NCBI GenBank assembly: GCA_009617715.1
Contig: VTFK01000058.1
Coordinates: 124,001 to 188,000, forward strand
DNA: 64,000 bases
From: Plectrocnemia conspersa
Taxonomy: Eukaryota > Arthropoda > Insecta > Trichoptera > Polycentropodidae
Reading direction: 5' to 3'
The notes under the pieces were generated by a model that made no database searches, was not told the origin of the DNA, and saw only the letters and a list, made by a program, of their open reading frames with translations. Positions 39,571 through 50,249 of this stretch are shown one piece after another (position 1 is the first letter of the stretch; every line of letters begins with the position of its first letter). The position numbers and the translations under genes are program-made.

Positions 39571-40252
39571 TTTAAATTTTCATTTATAAAAATGCTTTAC
39601 ATTTATTAAAAAATAGCTTCTGCTTCAAAGCTACATATATTTAATTATAAATTATGTCACATATAATAATTAATAACATATATGTCAGCGAATCCCTGGT
39701 AGTTAATATTATAATACTTACTTAGGTATTCATTATGTCTAATTGACTTACACAGTTTGTCCAGATTTATTTCGTTGTAACGCATTGGGCTTTACGCCTG
39801 TCAGATTACAATAAAAGTTTTAAAATTAAAATATTAATAAAAAAATACGCATATGTATTTAAAAATAAGAACTACAATTTGCGAATCTACGAACATAATC
39901 GAGATAATACGCGAAAGACCGTTTTGCATAAAGTTTCATTTAAATAAAATAACAAAATAGTGGATTTTTTATTGTTAATGTTTCACTGTTGGAAAAGAAA
40001 GCAATTACGCACACTTTTAAATATTACTTTTTAACAATTAACTAAAAAAATTAAAAAAAAAATTGTATGTACCCAAAAAAATATATTAATTTTATAAAGA
40101 AATTCAAAGTCGCAAAAAGCGGTTTTGAATAAAAAACTTATAGAAAATAACTCACAGAACGCCAAATATAATTATCTGTATGAAAATACGATCTATGGAC
40201 GAACAGCCACAAACCACTGGCCTTCAAAATTTCTAGTATTTGAATAATAATA

Positions 40253-41358
40253 CAGGCGGCTCTCGACTTTCGAACGTTCGATTTTTGCTCAATTCGCTAT
40301 TTCGCACATTTAAAAAAAAATTTTTTTCTAAATTTAATTTTTTTTTAAATTATGAACATAAATGAGAAACGGAAAAAGTTCAGTGTTGATGCGAATAAAA
40401 AAATCAAGAACTCATTAACTTCACACGATTCGAGACAAAGATGGAAATTATTAGACGTTCTGATAGCGGTGAATCTTTTGCTTCAATCAACAGGTCTACG
40501 ATATGTTCAATTTTGCAAAATAAAAATATAATTAAGGAATATGCTCAAAATTGTGGAAATTAAAGATATTTTTCCATAATTTTTGAAGATACGTTTCCAA
40601 AAAAACATGGCAGAAAAAAAAACATGGATGAAATGGAAAAATCTTTGTCATCATGGATCGATGACCAACATCAAAATGATGTCCCTCTGAGAATTTCAAT
40701 TATTCAAGCAAAAGCTCTTAGTTTGCACAAAGATTGGAAGGATAGATTAAAAAAATATTTTAACACGATTCTTCAAGCAAGAAACGGTTGGTTTTAGAAT
40801 TTCAAAATGAAGTATTCTTTTCATAATATTAAATTTACTGGAGAATCGGCTGATGCGGATAAAGATGCTGCAAAAGAATTTATTTCCTAATTATCCAAAA
40901 TTATTGAAAATGGAGAATATTTCTCTAGCCAAATATTTAATGTAGATGAGACAGGTTTATCTTGGAAAACTCTTTAACAATGAAAAATGTGAATGAAGCC
41001 TTCACGCATCTTGACAATTTTTTAAATATTATGGAAGATTGTGATCCCAATGGAAAACGCTAATCTCAAGTGCGTAGAGCGATCAATAAAGACATAGCAT
41101 GTTATAAAATACTATATGAAGAAAAGAAAAAGAATAGTGGAAAACAGTTAACTCTTGACAACTTTTCAAAGGAAACACCCGCAAACCCCACTTAAACATA
41201 TCTCCCAAACGCCTATTAATCATCTTATATTTACTTGATAAATAAATATTTTAACATACACACAATTTCAATTTTTTTTACTTCCCTCTACTTTCGCACA
41301 TTCAACATTCGCTCACATTATAAGGAACCAATTATGTGCGAAAGTCGAGGGCCGCCTG
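40253..41358 (+). mobile_element. Pogo/Tigger-like transposon, internally deleted
   Basis: The ends match as 20-bp terminal inverted repeats with one difference (CAGGCGGCTCTCGACTTTCG against CAGGCGGCCCTCGACTTTCG), and TA lies on each side (40251-40252, 41359-41360), as expected of the Tc1/mariner-pogo group. Inside, from 40441, is the first CENP-B-type helix-turn-helix (MEIIRRSDSGESFASI..), stopped at 40561. SLSSWIDDQ near 40638 marks the second DNA-binding part. NVDETGL near 40939 carries the first catalytic Asp of the DDE domain, followed at once by a stop. The rest of the DDE core is absent: the copy is 1.1 kb, where full-length relatives usually exceed 2 kb. The sequence then resumes as a C-terminal remnant near 40980-41180. 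Clearly nonfunctional, but potentially mobile in trans. Confidence 0.9.
40441..41180 (+). pseudogene. Broken pogo/Tigger-like transposase
   Basis: Remnant of the transposase within the element. The frame is broken by the stop at 40561, by further frameshifts and by loss of most of the catalytic domain after the NVDETGL block. Compared with the second copy at 63630 it lacks 18 bp (six codons, GRSYDT) inside the helix-turn-helix, so DNA binding by this copy would probably be lost even without the stop. It is not expressed as an enzyme. Confidence 0.85.
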
Positions 41359-41360
41359 TA

Positions 41361-43255
41361 ATCAGGAGTTGATATTTAGTCACACATTAACCATAAAACC
41401 AAGTCAAATATTAATTAAAGTACACCATGGCCACTTAAGACGAAATCTACGCGATCGAGACAATCCAGGAACATAGGCAACTGATCTACGATGTTTTATG
41501 TGATTCTGGCATTTGATTGGTAAAAATTGAGTTAACATAATTAAATTGAATATGGAAAGCGAGTTTTTCCGTCGAATAAATAAATAAAATAAATAAATTT
41601 ATTTTTTTAGCAATATTTTCACATCATCATGCTTCACATTTAAACAACATTTACATATTATTAGTATAAAGACTTAACCATGCATTTGAAATAAAACAAT
41701 TATTTTCGACTTCTCGGCAGGTTTCAATAGTCCACTTGCCTAACGTTGAGAGCAACTGTCACGTTTTTCAGTGTCGTTGAACGGTGTGAAAGGTGTGCCC
41801 CCGACAACAAAGCGATGCGTGCCTCATAATCAAGGAGGAACAGTTTAAAAGATACTTAGTCCAAAACGTTGGGGGTCATTACCGGCACAAGCGTAATTTT
41901 CGTAGACGGCTTTAACAGTGCGTGCCTTATGCGTTTTAAATTAATCGATATCTACGTATCCGACGTTTAAGGGGTTGGTACCGTAGAAAAAAACAGTTCT
42001 AATTGCATTAGCAGATTCTGCTCTAGCAGAAGAAATGGATTACTGAATAAACTTCGCAATAGATAAATATAACAGATTATTGTTATAAGTAAAGCGACTA
42101 TAATTTATCATGTAGGTACATATAGACGGTGCACTTATCAAAACGTCGTTTCTATTCATCACGTGAATTTGTTGCGAGTTTTCACGTTGAATGGGCATTG
42201 TGACGTTATGGATGTTTTATTAAATAGAATGTGGCGCCAACAAAATGGTTTCGACTATTAGACGATTAAAAAATGAATTATTTATTACGTGAGGTTTCGT
42301 TCTGGAGTTTTTGCTTCACTAACGACGTGTGACCGTGCTTGCCCATCTTCTCTTCGTTTTTATACCGAGCTCGAGGAACAAAAAGCTCATTAATCATCGT
42401 CCAAAATAGGTAGATAACGTCGAAAGGTTAAACGCGGCGGATGGCAAACGCCCGCTTTGATTTGGACTAGAATGCCATAAATGGTTCGTGAAAATCTTGT
42501 GAATTTCATGTAGAGCTATGAAATATTGAAAAAAATCTGCGATATTTTTTGCTGTAAATATATATTTTTAACATTTCAGGCGTTATCCTAAAGCATTAAA
42601 ATCGTGCAAATATAAATGAAAAAAATCTGATTTCGCTTCTTGGAATTTAATCAATACACTATTGTACGTCCATTGCCAACTTTAAAGATTTTTACCTCTT
42701 GTATGAATTAAAATACTTCTTCAAACTTATACTATTCGTGCTAATTTCCGGTAACAAATATATATTTTAACAGCGCTTTTTAGAAAATGGAGTAGGTAAT
42801 TGTTAAGATAATGGACGAAGAAAATGTTACATTCTTTGAATTCACGTGGATTACTGCGTCACAAACTAACCCTTAAGCTCAGTTAGTTTATTATACTTCT
42901 GAGTAATTTAGATTATTTAAAACTTGTTTGTGATTAAATGATAATGCTGATTAAGGTATTTAATGTCTAAACATATGTAATCACTTAACATATTTTGTTT
43001 TAATTGTTGCTATAAATTACGACTTTCTTTATTAGATAGCATTTGCACTGTTTTAAATTTCCTGCAATTTTACTGAAATGCATAAAATATATTACAGATA
43101 TACAAATAAAGTTTTATTAGTTGTTTCGCAAATGGCTATTTAACACCTGCCTAAACTTGACAGTATGCTCTTATCAGCTTGCCTCTCAATTTTTATTTTA
43201 TGTGTCAGATACTGTTTTCGAAACGTCAGGCAGCTAATTTAACGACAGATTTTCC
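41361..43255. other. Noncoding DNA
   Basis: AT-rich to mixed. Patches at 41700-42000 and 42140-42500 are GC-richer but have no ORF of interest. No mobile-element ends recognised. Confidence 0.5.
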
Positions 43256-43259
43256 TGAT

Positions 43260-43880
43260 AGCATCGTCCGGATAAGAAAACAATTTGCGCATTAATTATT
43301 CGGACAAACGCAATTAGTTCGCGCCTCGTGTCGCGTGATTAAGAGCGACTGACACCAAAAAAGCCTCCGCATATTTTTTATCTCTGCCCGAGTCAAAAGT
43401 TTCGTCGAAAGTTATCACGTTCTCGGTTTTGACGTCGGCACGCTATTGGCCCGACCGTAATCGTCGCCACTTATCGTCGCATTTGGGGACCCCGAAAGTG
43501 GCAAACAGAAATAAAACGTATGGGCCTAACGAAAATAAAATATATAAAAAAAAGTTTTCCGCCTATCTGATAGCGAGAGAAAGAGCACGAAAGTCCAATA
43601 ATCGCGACGACGAAAATAATTCGTGCGACCGCCTTAATCAAATCGGAGCCCGTGTCAGTTTGCTAGTTTGCGATTGTGTCAGTCAATATTTACCTTTTTC
43701 GAAAGGTGGCGCCCGCTGGACCGACGCCGATGTCACGCGACATCGGCGCGAAATTGGTCTATTTAATAACGGCGTGATTTTGTCCGATAAACTCGTTATG
43801 TTGCCCGATCGGATGTTTGTCACGAGATGTGACGTTTATGTGCGAAACAAAATGACGCAAGTGAAGATGGGCATACATAT
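43260..43880. other. GC-raised island with a 161-codon ORF
   Basis: The plus strand is open from 43429 to 43914 if a TTG start is allowed. The first ATG lies deeper, so translation as a free gene is unlikely. The predicted peptide is rich in Arg, Asn and Asp without a recognisable fold. Upstream words (CCTCCGCATATTTTTTATC, GACGTCGGCACGC) look like conserved noncoding sequence. It could be an exon of an unrecognised protein, but no acceptor or donor convinced me. Confidence 0.3.
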
Positions 43881-44525
43881 ATGTGATATAAATATTTATG
43901 TAATTAATATATAAAAGCTAACGATTATTCTTATTGAAATACTAATTTTGATATGCTCTGAATAGATTCATAGTTTTCCAATTTAAAATTGAGTCAAACT
44001 CTGACTTTTTACATATGTATATATGATCATTAAATATCCACTTTGTATATTACAGTTCAGGATAATAATTTCCTACAGAACAAAAAGCTGTTGAAAAGTT
44101 TCAATGTAAGCGAAATCTCTCGAAATGTATCTAACAAAGGATCTCTTCGCCTTGGACTTACTCTGGGATAAAACCTTATATTGCTATCCGATACCTTAAT
44201 GGGCTTCATAAGCTATATTGAGGCTTAAAAAGTAACACACTTTATATTGAAGCTTTCCATATTACGCCATATTTGAATTTTTGTGGTCTATGAATTTCTA
44301 AAGTAATATACAGTATGATACACATTACAATATATTTTATATTTTCATTTTATTTCAATATAATATATAGGTACATTTCTTGTTTAAATTACAATAGGGT
44401 TGATATTTCTAGCGAATATTTTTCGTTTAGTATCGTTAATTTGATTTCAGCAGAACTCGAGTTGATTTGATGGATTTTCTTGGTTCAAGTTCATTACACA
44501 TCTGCGCGTGTTGGGTATCGAAAAA

Positions 44526-44607
44526 GGCATGAGATATTTGCATAAACGTTATAGAAATCTTACTCAAGAGTGAGATTTCTATAACGTTTATGCAAATATC
44601 TCATGCC
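44526..44607. repeat. 82-bp near-perfect palindrome at a transposon end
   Basis: The 35-bp arms 44526-44560 and 44573-44607 are exact reverse complements. The 12-bp centre (TACTCAAGAGTG) itself pairs as ACTC/GAGT with a 2-nt loop and one T/G wobble. The right arm ends in ATGCC, which is also the first bases of the TIR element starting at 44605. The left arm begins GGCAT, the mirror of that end. This looks like an inverted duplication of host DNA next to the transposon terminus. Confidence 0.92.
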
Positions 44608-45657
44608 TACACTGCACTCTCTTGAAGTTGTCCGAATCTAAGTTACAACTGAAGTCGGCCAAGACCTATGACTTTGAGTAAGTGACCAAACTGCCGCAAA
44701 TTTCATATGCCGTCAGGACGGCGGCTTCTGTCACGTACAGTCGGCATATTTGTGCGCGATCGAAAAATGTGCCAAATAATCGCAATTTTAAAATTGTCAT
44801 ATTATTAAAATTATGCTACTGATAAATATAAAAGTTTGTGTGGGCACTCACCAATACAATATCAGTGAACACTTTTTGGTTGTAAATATTCAATTTACGC
44901 AAAATCTTTGTCGGCTTTTGCAAAATGCTATAAGGCATAAAAATGATACTTCAGAATACGAACACCACATTTGTGACTATCCTAGAGTTTGTCGCCATCG
45001 ATTCTAAATAATAATTCGTTATGGTGTGACATTTATATAAACTAATCTAGGAAAATACATAAGGATATTCGAAACGATTTTTTTTACCAAAATCAAGTAC
45101 CACTAATTATTTTTAAATTATTTAGATTTATCTGAAAAAAAATTTTAATAAAAATATCTGTTAGAAGAGTATACTATCAAAAATATAATTTATCTATTTT
45201 GGGGCCCTAAAATATTCACAGATGTCAGTAAGAGTCTGTTGAAGTCCCCGATAAGTATGTGGTATTATAACTTGACCACGTGACAACTTGACCACGTGAT
45301 AGGACGCCTACGCGCATACTGAAATTGAACGGAGTTACTCGTTCTATCTCAGTTTGCGTAAAAACATATCATTATCTCTCTCACTGTCATCACTTATCAC
45401 GCGAGAGAGCAGAAAAGGAAGTATCTCACCGCTCGCGCTCAAAAGAGCAGCTCCAACTTCAGTTTCTTTGACTTCGGTCCGTTTGCCGACAATGTTCGGA
45501 AGCGCTCAAAGCTGGCCAAGTCGACTAAATTACCCCTCACTTTACCTCGGACAACTTCCGAGAGATTTTAGAGCGGAACCGAACTCGGCCGAAGTAACCC
45601 ACTATATTCTCCGTCCTTGGCCAACCTTGGCCAACTTCCAGAGAGTGTAGTGCAGGC
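44605..45657 (+). mobile_element. TIR element family, copy 2 (full length)
   Basis: The 5' end GCCTACACTGCACTCTCTTG and the reverse complement of the 3' end, GCCTGCACTACACTCTCTGG, match at 17 of 20 bases; similarity continues into GAAGTTG. Length is about 1,053 bp. Subterminal zones are rich in repeated GAAGT[TC]GGCC / GAAGTTGTCCGA words on both strands, like transposase binding sites. The centre contains a tandem 16-bp repeat holding CACGTG (45269-45300) and a GAGA/CTCTC-rich stretch near 45372-45415 that may act as a promoter. The ORFs inside (44813-45007, 45354-45650) show no transposase family. Superfamily not assigned; no target duplication is visible, probably because of the palindrome on the left. 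Confidence 0.85.
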
Positions 45658-45659
45658 AT

Positions 45660-46555
45660 CAAAGTGACTATGTTAAAAAATAAATAAAGGGATGTCGAAA
45701 GTATTTTCTGAACTTCGTATCTTTACTTTTTGAGTATCACTCATATGTATTACTAATTAATATAATATGTATAGCAACGTTCGAGTCCTATTGTATACAT
45801 ATATGTATAGGCGTTAATACAAATATAAACTAAGTTAATATTGTTTCAACGCTATTTGAAATATATCTTTGTGCAAATATCAATCAACCGTAAACTACAG
45901 TTTAGTTTACCTGCGTTAAATAAAATAAATAACGATTATTTAACAATATATTACAGCTCAAATAGTTTCACGTCTATCTATTTGGCTCACATATGCCGCG
46001 CTTAAACTATTGTAATTATCATGTGGGGTCCCTCGCGACCCTGGCAAACAATGGTCCGTTTCGTTGTTTGCCGAAGTTTATCGAACCGTTAAATTAAACA
46101 CAACGCCATAAGCTTTAATTTATTTCTTTGTTGCGTTTTCCGCGCAGTATACACGTAAACTAGGGATTGAAATCGCAATTTGAACCTAATTTCGTTTTGA
46201 GCATATTCACAAAGCACTGATTGATTCCCGGTGTTTATTGTGTTTGCCGCATTAGATACTTGTAATTAATTCGATGCGGATCGCGAATGTGTCACGGGTG
46301 TGTGATTGATGTCAATCCACGTATCGGTTGATTGGCTGACGTGCAAAATTTATGTATTTTGAAATGTAGGCTGAATTATGTTTTATTGACTGAATTACAA
46401 GACATGATTGCGATACATCATCCTGGGACAGATAATAATTAGCACAATATTTCGGTTGTGACTATGTCTACATTGCGATTTTCATTATGAACTCACTATG
46501 TCAGGCAGATAACAATCAATAATTTAATTTTGATTTAATACATAAAACTAAACTT
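45660..46555. other. Noncoding DNA with one GC-raised patch
   Basis: The patch 45990-46340 includes TGTGGGGTCCCTCGCGACCC and a repeated GTTTGCCG word and has no recognised ORF; it may be conserved noncoding DNA. The flanks are AT-rich. Confidence 0.4.
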
Positions 46556-46559
46556 AAGC

Positions 46560-46805
46560 TTGAGGATAAACAACACTTCAAGAAGGCGAAGAACTGGAGT
46601 TTTTCAGGGAAGTTTGCCCCGGCCGTTTCTCTTTATCTTGTATACGAACGATATTCCAAAATTAAATGATAAGCGTTTAATTACGAGTATACGCTGACAA
46701 CAGCTATTTTAACGAGTGAAATTTTAACGACTTAATTACAAAAATCGTTGGAAAACTTGAATAAATATTTCGAGAGGTAAAAAATTAAAATCGTTTATTT
46801 TCTTA
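46560..46805 (+). pseudogene. Jockey-like reverse transcriptase fragment (5' piece)
   Basis: The plus translation from 46596 reads GVFQGSLPRP then LFILYTNDIPKLND, a degenerate form of the reverse transcriptase block usually written GVPQGSxLGP..LYxNDIP. A frameshift later, YADNS-like and ..LQKSLENLNKYFER (to about 46790) correspond to the YADD active-site block and the following helix of jockey-clade LINEs. The reading frame is lost beyond 46805. It is probably the same old insertion as 48120-48325 and 49215-49385, split by later insertions; that link is inference from order and orientation. Confidence 0.75.
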
Positions 46806-46879
46806 TTTTTTTTTCGTAAAACTTTTAGTTTTAGGTATATTTTATAGTTCAATTAGGATTATAATATAGTTAATAACGT

Positions 46880-47900
46880 AAAAAAATGAAAAATTCATCT
46901 ATTTGCGGATGACACATTAATGTATTGCATAGGTGATAACATTAAAGAAATAGTAAATAATTTAAATAATGAATTAAGTATATTAGAAATATGGTTAAAT
47001 TAAATGAGAATATGTATTATAATGTACTTAAATTAAATGAGAATAAAACAAAATGTATGTTTATTAATTATAAAAATAAGTTAGATGATAGTATCAAAAT
47101 AGTAATAAATAACTCTAGTATAGAAATAGTGGATAATATAAAATATTTAGGAGTAATTGTTGATACAAAATTAAATTTTAAAGAACATTGTAATTACATA
47201 TAAAAAAATTAGTAGAAAAATAGGTTTATTATCTAGAATAAGAAATGTATTAAGTATAAATACAAAAAAAATAATTTACAATAGTATAATATTGCCCCAT
47301 TTTAATTATTGTGCAACATTATTAAATATGTTAAATAAATTAGACAAAGAAATGTTGCAAAAATTACAAAATAGGGCAATGAGAGTAATCTTAAATAAAA
47401 ATAGATTAACTAGTTGTAAAAGTATGATTGATAGATTAGATTGGTTGAATGTTCAAGAAATATTGAGTATGAATATTTTAGTATTAATATAAAAGTTAGA
47501 AAATAATATGTTACCAGAATATTTTAATAAGTATTTAATAAGAAATAGAGATGTTCATAAATATAATACTAGAAATAAAGAAAATTTAAAGATAGATAAG
47601 TATAAGAAAACGAGTACGGCAAGGGGAGTTATGTACGGAGGTTTTGATTTGTATAATAGTGTTCCAAGAATAATCCGAAAAAGCAAAAATATAACGGGTT
47701 TCATAAATGGAATTAAAAACCACCTTCGTACATATAGAAATAAAGTATAATAATAAGTCTTAATAATGTATATTTTTATTTTCTGCTGTGTATTTTTTAT
47801 ATATTTTTTATATATGTTTATATACTTAAAGTTGTTTGATGTAAAGATTAGCTATTAAGTTAAATAAATTAATAAATAAATAATAATAAATATATAAATT
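46880..47900 (+). mobile_element. 5'-truncated non-LTR retrotransposon (LINE)
   Basis: The plus translation begins KIHLFADDTLMY (FADD block at 46902-46913), the catalytic motif of LINE reverse transcriptase. It continues through KIKYLGVIVDTKLNFKEH (about 47140-47185), ILPHFNYC (about 47290), LQNRAMRVILN (about 47365) and a C-terminal YNTRNKENL..GFDLYNSVPRII block ending at a stop at 47750. This order fits the CR1/L2/Kiri-like or jockey-like LINE groups. The copy starts inside the reverse transcriptase, so it is 5' truncated. Further defects are a 5' frame-breaking tandem duplication near 46996-47045, a frameshift near 47200 and a stop at about 47490. The 3' end runs into a TAAA/TAAT-rich tail near 47855-47905. 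Confidence 0.88.
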
Positions 47901-47905
47901 AAACT

Positions 47906-48119
47906 ACTCCAAAATATAATCAAATCGCATTAATTTCGAGTTTTATTAAATTCACCAATAGCTTACCAGATAATTATTTCAAGAAAGTGCTAAAGAAATT
48001 ATGTAACATATAAATAGCTGTTATAATAATACCGTCTGATACTGATACTTAAAAGTCCAAGCTTAACTCTCTAAATGGCGAATCAAAGTTAATGAAAGTT
48101 AATCAATCCATGTTATATT
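47906..48119. other. Short stretch of unknown origin
   Basis: About 200 bp between the LINE tail and the next jockey-like piece. It may be the decayed middle of the older jockey-like copy, but no motif could be aligned. Confidence 0.35.
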
Positions 48120-48325
48120 TGGGATTTTAACCTCGCAGGTAGTACTGGCTTAAAGGACCAAATTCAGGTTATTGGAGAGCTAAATTATAATATGTATATA
48201 AAACACGCGTGGTTTTATGGAGTTCAGATTTTGGGTTTGACCTCCCATTTAATATCAATATTCTTAAAAGATTCCAGAATAAATTTCACAGGTTGATGAA
48301 CGCTACTCCTTGGTTTGTGCCTAAA
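48120..48325 (+). pseudogene. Jockey-like reverse transcriptase fragment (C-terminal part)
   Basis: Translation shows LNYNMYIKHAWFYGVQI, then after a frameshift NINILKRFQNKFHRLMNATP and WFVP. These match in order the conserved tail of jockey-like polymerases (a ..WG.. block, then IL.RFQNK..R....PW.V). The coding similarity stops sharply at 48325, where the TIR element begins. Confidence 0.8.
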
Positions 48326-49210
48326 GCCTGTACTGCACTCTCTGGAAATTGGCCAACGTCGACGAAGGACGGAGAATATAGTGGGCTACTTCTGCCCGCT
48401 CTAAAATCTCTCGGAAGTTGTCCGAGGTTACTGAGAACGAGAGGTAAAGTGGGGGTAATTTAGTCGACTTGGCCAGCTTCAAGCGCTTCCGAACATTGTC
48501 GGCAAACGGACCGAAGTCAAAGGAACCGAAGTCGGAGCTGCTATTTCAAGCGCGAGCGGTGAGATACTTCCCCTTTCGCTCTCTCGCGTGTTAAGTGACA
48601 ACAGTGAGAGAGATAATGATATGGTTTTTCGCAAACTGAGATAGAACGAGTAGCTCGGTTTAATTTCAGTATGCGCGTAGGCGTCCTATGGTCAACACGC
48701 ATGACGATTGCTGAATCGTGGTCACGTGGTCAAGTTATAATACCACAAAAGGGATTAATTATATTTTTGATAGTATATTCTTCTAACAGATAGCAAATTA
48801 AATAAATAAAAAATAATTAGTGGTACTTGATTTTGATAAAAAAAATCGTTTCAAATATCCCTATGTATTTTCCTAGATCGGTTAATATAAATGTCACACC
48901 ATAACGAGTTCTTATTTAGAATCGATGGCAACAAATTCTAGGATAGTCACAGATGTGGTGTTTGTATTCGGAAGTAACATTTTTATGCTTTATGGCATTT
49001 AGCAAAAGCCGACAAAGATTTTGCGTAAATTGAATATTTACGACCAAAAAGTTTTCACTGATATTGTATTGGTGAGTGCCCACACAAACCTAATAAAATG
49101 ACAATTTAAAAATTACGATTATTTGATACATTTTTCTGTCGCGCTCAAATATGCCAGCTGTACGTGACAGAAGCCGCCGTCCGGACGTCATATGAAATTT
49201 GTGGTAGTGA
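48326..49210 (-). mobile_element. TIR element family, copy 3 (inverted)
   Basis: Reverse-complement copy of the 44605 element. Its right-hand terminal repeat is at 48326 (GCCTGTACTGCACTCTCTGG) and similarity runs through the GCGAGAGAGC / CTCTCTCACT region (about 48585), the CACGTG word (48724) and the GGCAAAATGC-equivalent block to about 49210, where TTTGTGGTAGTG departs. The left terminal repeat and about 90 bp are missing. It carries one CACGTG unit where copy 2 has two in tandem. It sits inside jockey-like coding DNA, so it inserted after the LINE. Confidence 0.85.
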
Positions 49211-49214
49211 CTGC

Positions 49215-49385
49215 AACTGTGTCAGTGTAAAAGAAACAATTAAAAGGATAAGTGAACAATGCTTGAACAGAATAAAAACTTATCTCATCATACCGGCAAG
49301 TAATCTCTAAAAAGACAATGTTATAACTAAACGTAGACTTGAGGGTGTTAATATGCTTAAACTAATAAATATATTCAATTAATAT
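49215..49385 (+). pseudogene. Jockey-like 3' end, after the nested TIR element
   Basis: From about 49227 the translation reads VKETIKRISEQCLNRIKTYL followed by IPASNL and RRLEG. This fits the final part of jockey-like polymerases (V.EEI.RIS..Y..RL..H.N.LA.NL..., then RRL). It lies in the same strand and order as the piece ending at 48325. About a dozen codons expected between the two pieces are lost, along with one end of the TIR element. Confidence 0.75.
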
Positions 49386-49389
49386 AAGC

Positions 49390-49835
49390 AATATCATGAC
49401 CACTAACAAAATTATTACCAACGAACCTATAATAAAGAGATAAGACAATAGTTTTACTGAATTAAACATACTATAATTTTATGTGAATTATTTAAAGGAA
49501 GCTTTTAGTGGGAGACATTTTTAACATAGACCAATAATGTTAGATTTGCTAATATGGAGCGAATTTAAAATTCTTGTAGTTTTTTAAATAATAAAACGCA
49601 TTATTTACCGTTGCTTCAACTTAATACATAATTCATCCGGTTATTTATTACTCAACGTAAGACCCGATTCTTTAAAAATGATTAATAACACCAGTTCTTC
49701 ACTGATATAATTTGCCCGAATTACCCGACGATTACCTAACACAATTTCATTCAATTACATAATTAAACACCACATAAATCAAAGTTACATACAGGTTACG
49801 AAACATCAATTAGTCATATATTGTCTACTGAAGCT
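49390..49835. other. AT-rich noncoding DNA
   Basis: No gene or element ends seen. Confidence 0.55.
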
Positions 49836-49839
49836 TTCC

Positions 49840-50240
49840 AGTCAACCTGGCGGCACCGACTGTACAAAGATGACGTAAATACGTCCTAGTCCCCAGTGGT
49901 TTTGCATCGAATCGACGTTCGCGTGTGTTATGCATAGGTCTCGGAACGAGTCCTAGGTCTCGTAGATCGCAGAACGAGTCCCCGTAGAACGAGAACGGCG
50001 TTAGGGGCATCATCCGGGACAATGTAACAATCCGCCGGCAGCCCTTTGTGACGCGGCGGCCCCTACCGGGATACTCGTGCCCGGAATCCATGATCAGGAA
50101 CATCGGGACGGACATAGCAGACTTTGTAAAGAATTGACAACGCGGGGAATCCGCCTCGAGGGAGAAGAGGATCTGCTGCCCTCGAGCGACGTGCAGCATC
50201 TTTATGGGCGCTTAACTGAATTTCGACTTTCAATGATGTT
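49840..50240. other. GC-rich island, unidentified, possibly decayed coding DNA
   Basis: One of the most GC-rich stretches of the window, sharply different from its surroundings. The minus strand is open for 124 codons (49825-50199). The plus strand has short open pieces, including one of about 46 codons ending near 50138. Neither translation shows a family I know. It could be a diverged mobile-element coding remnant, an exon, or a conserved noncoding element. Unresolved. Confidence 0.35.
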
Positions 50241-50249
50241 GCAGATTCC

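Noticed and set aside
44813..45007. ORF inside TIR copy 2 as a transposase
   Set aside because: Only 64 codons, not kept open in the other copies and no catalytic motif.
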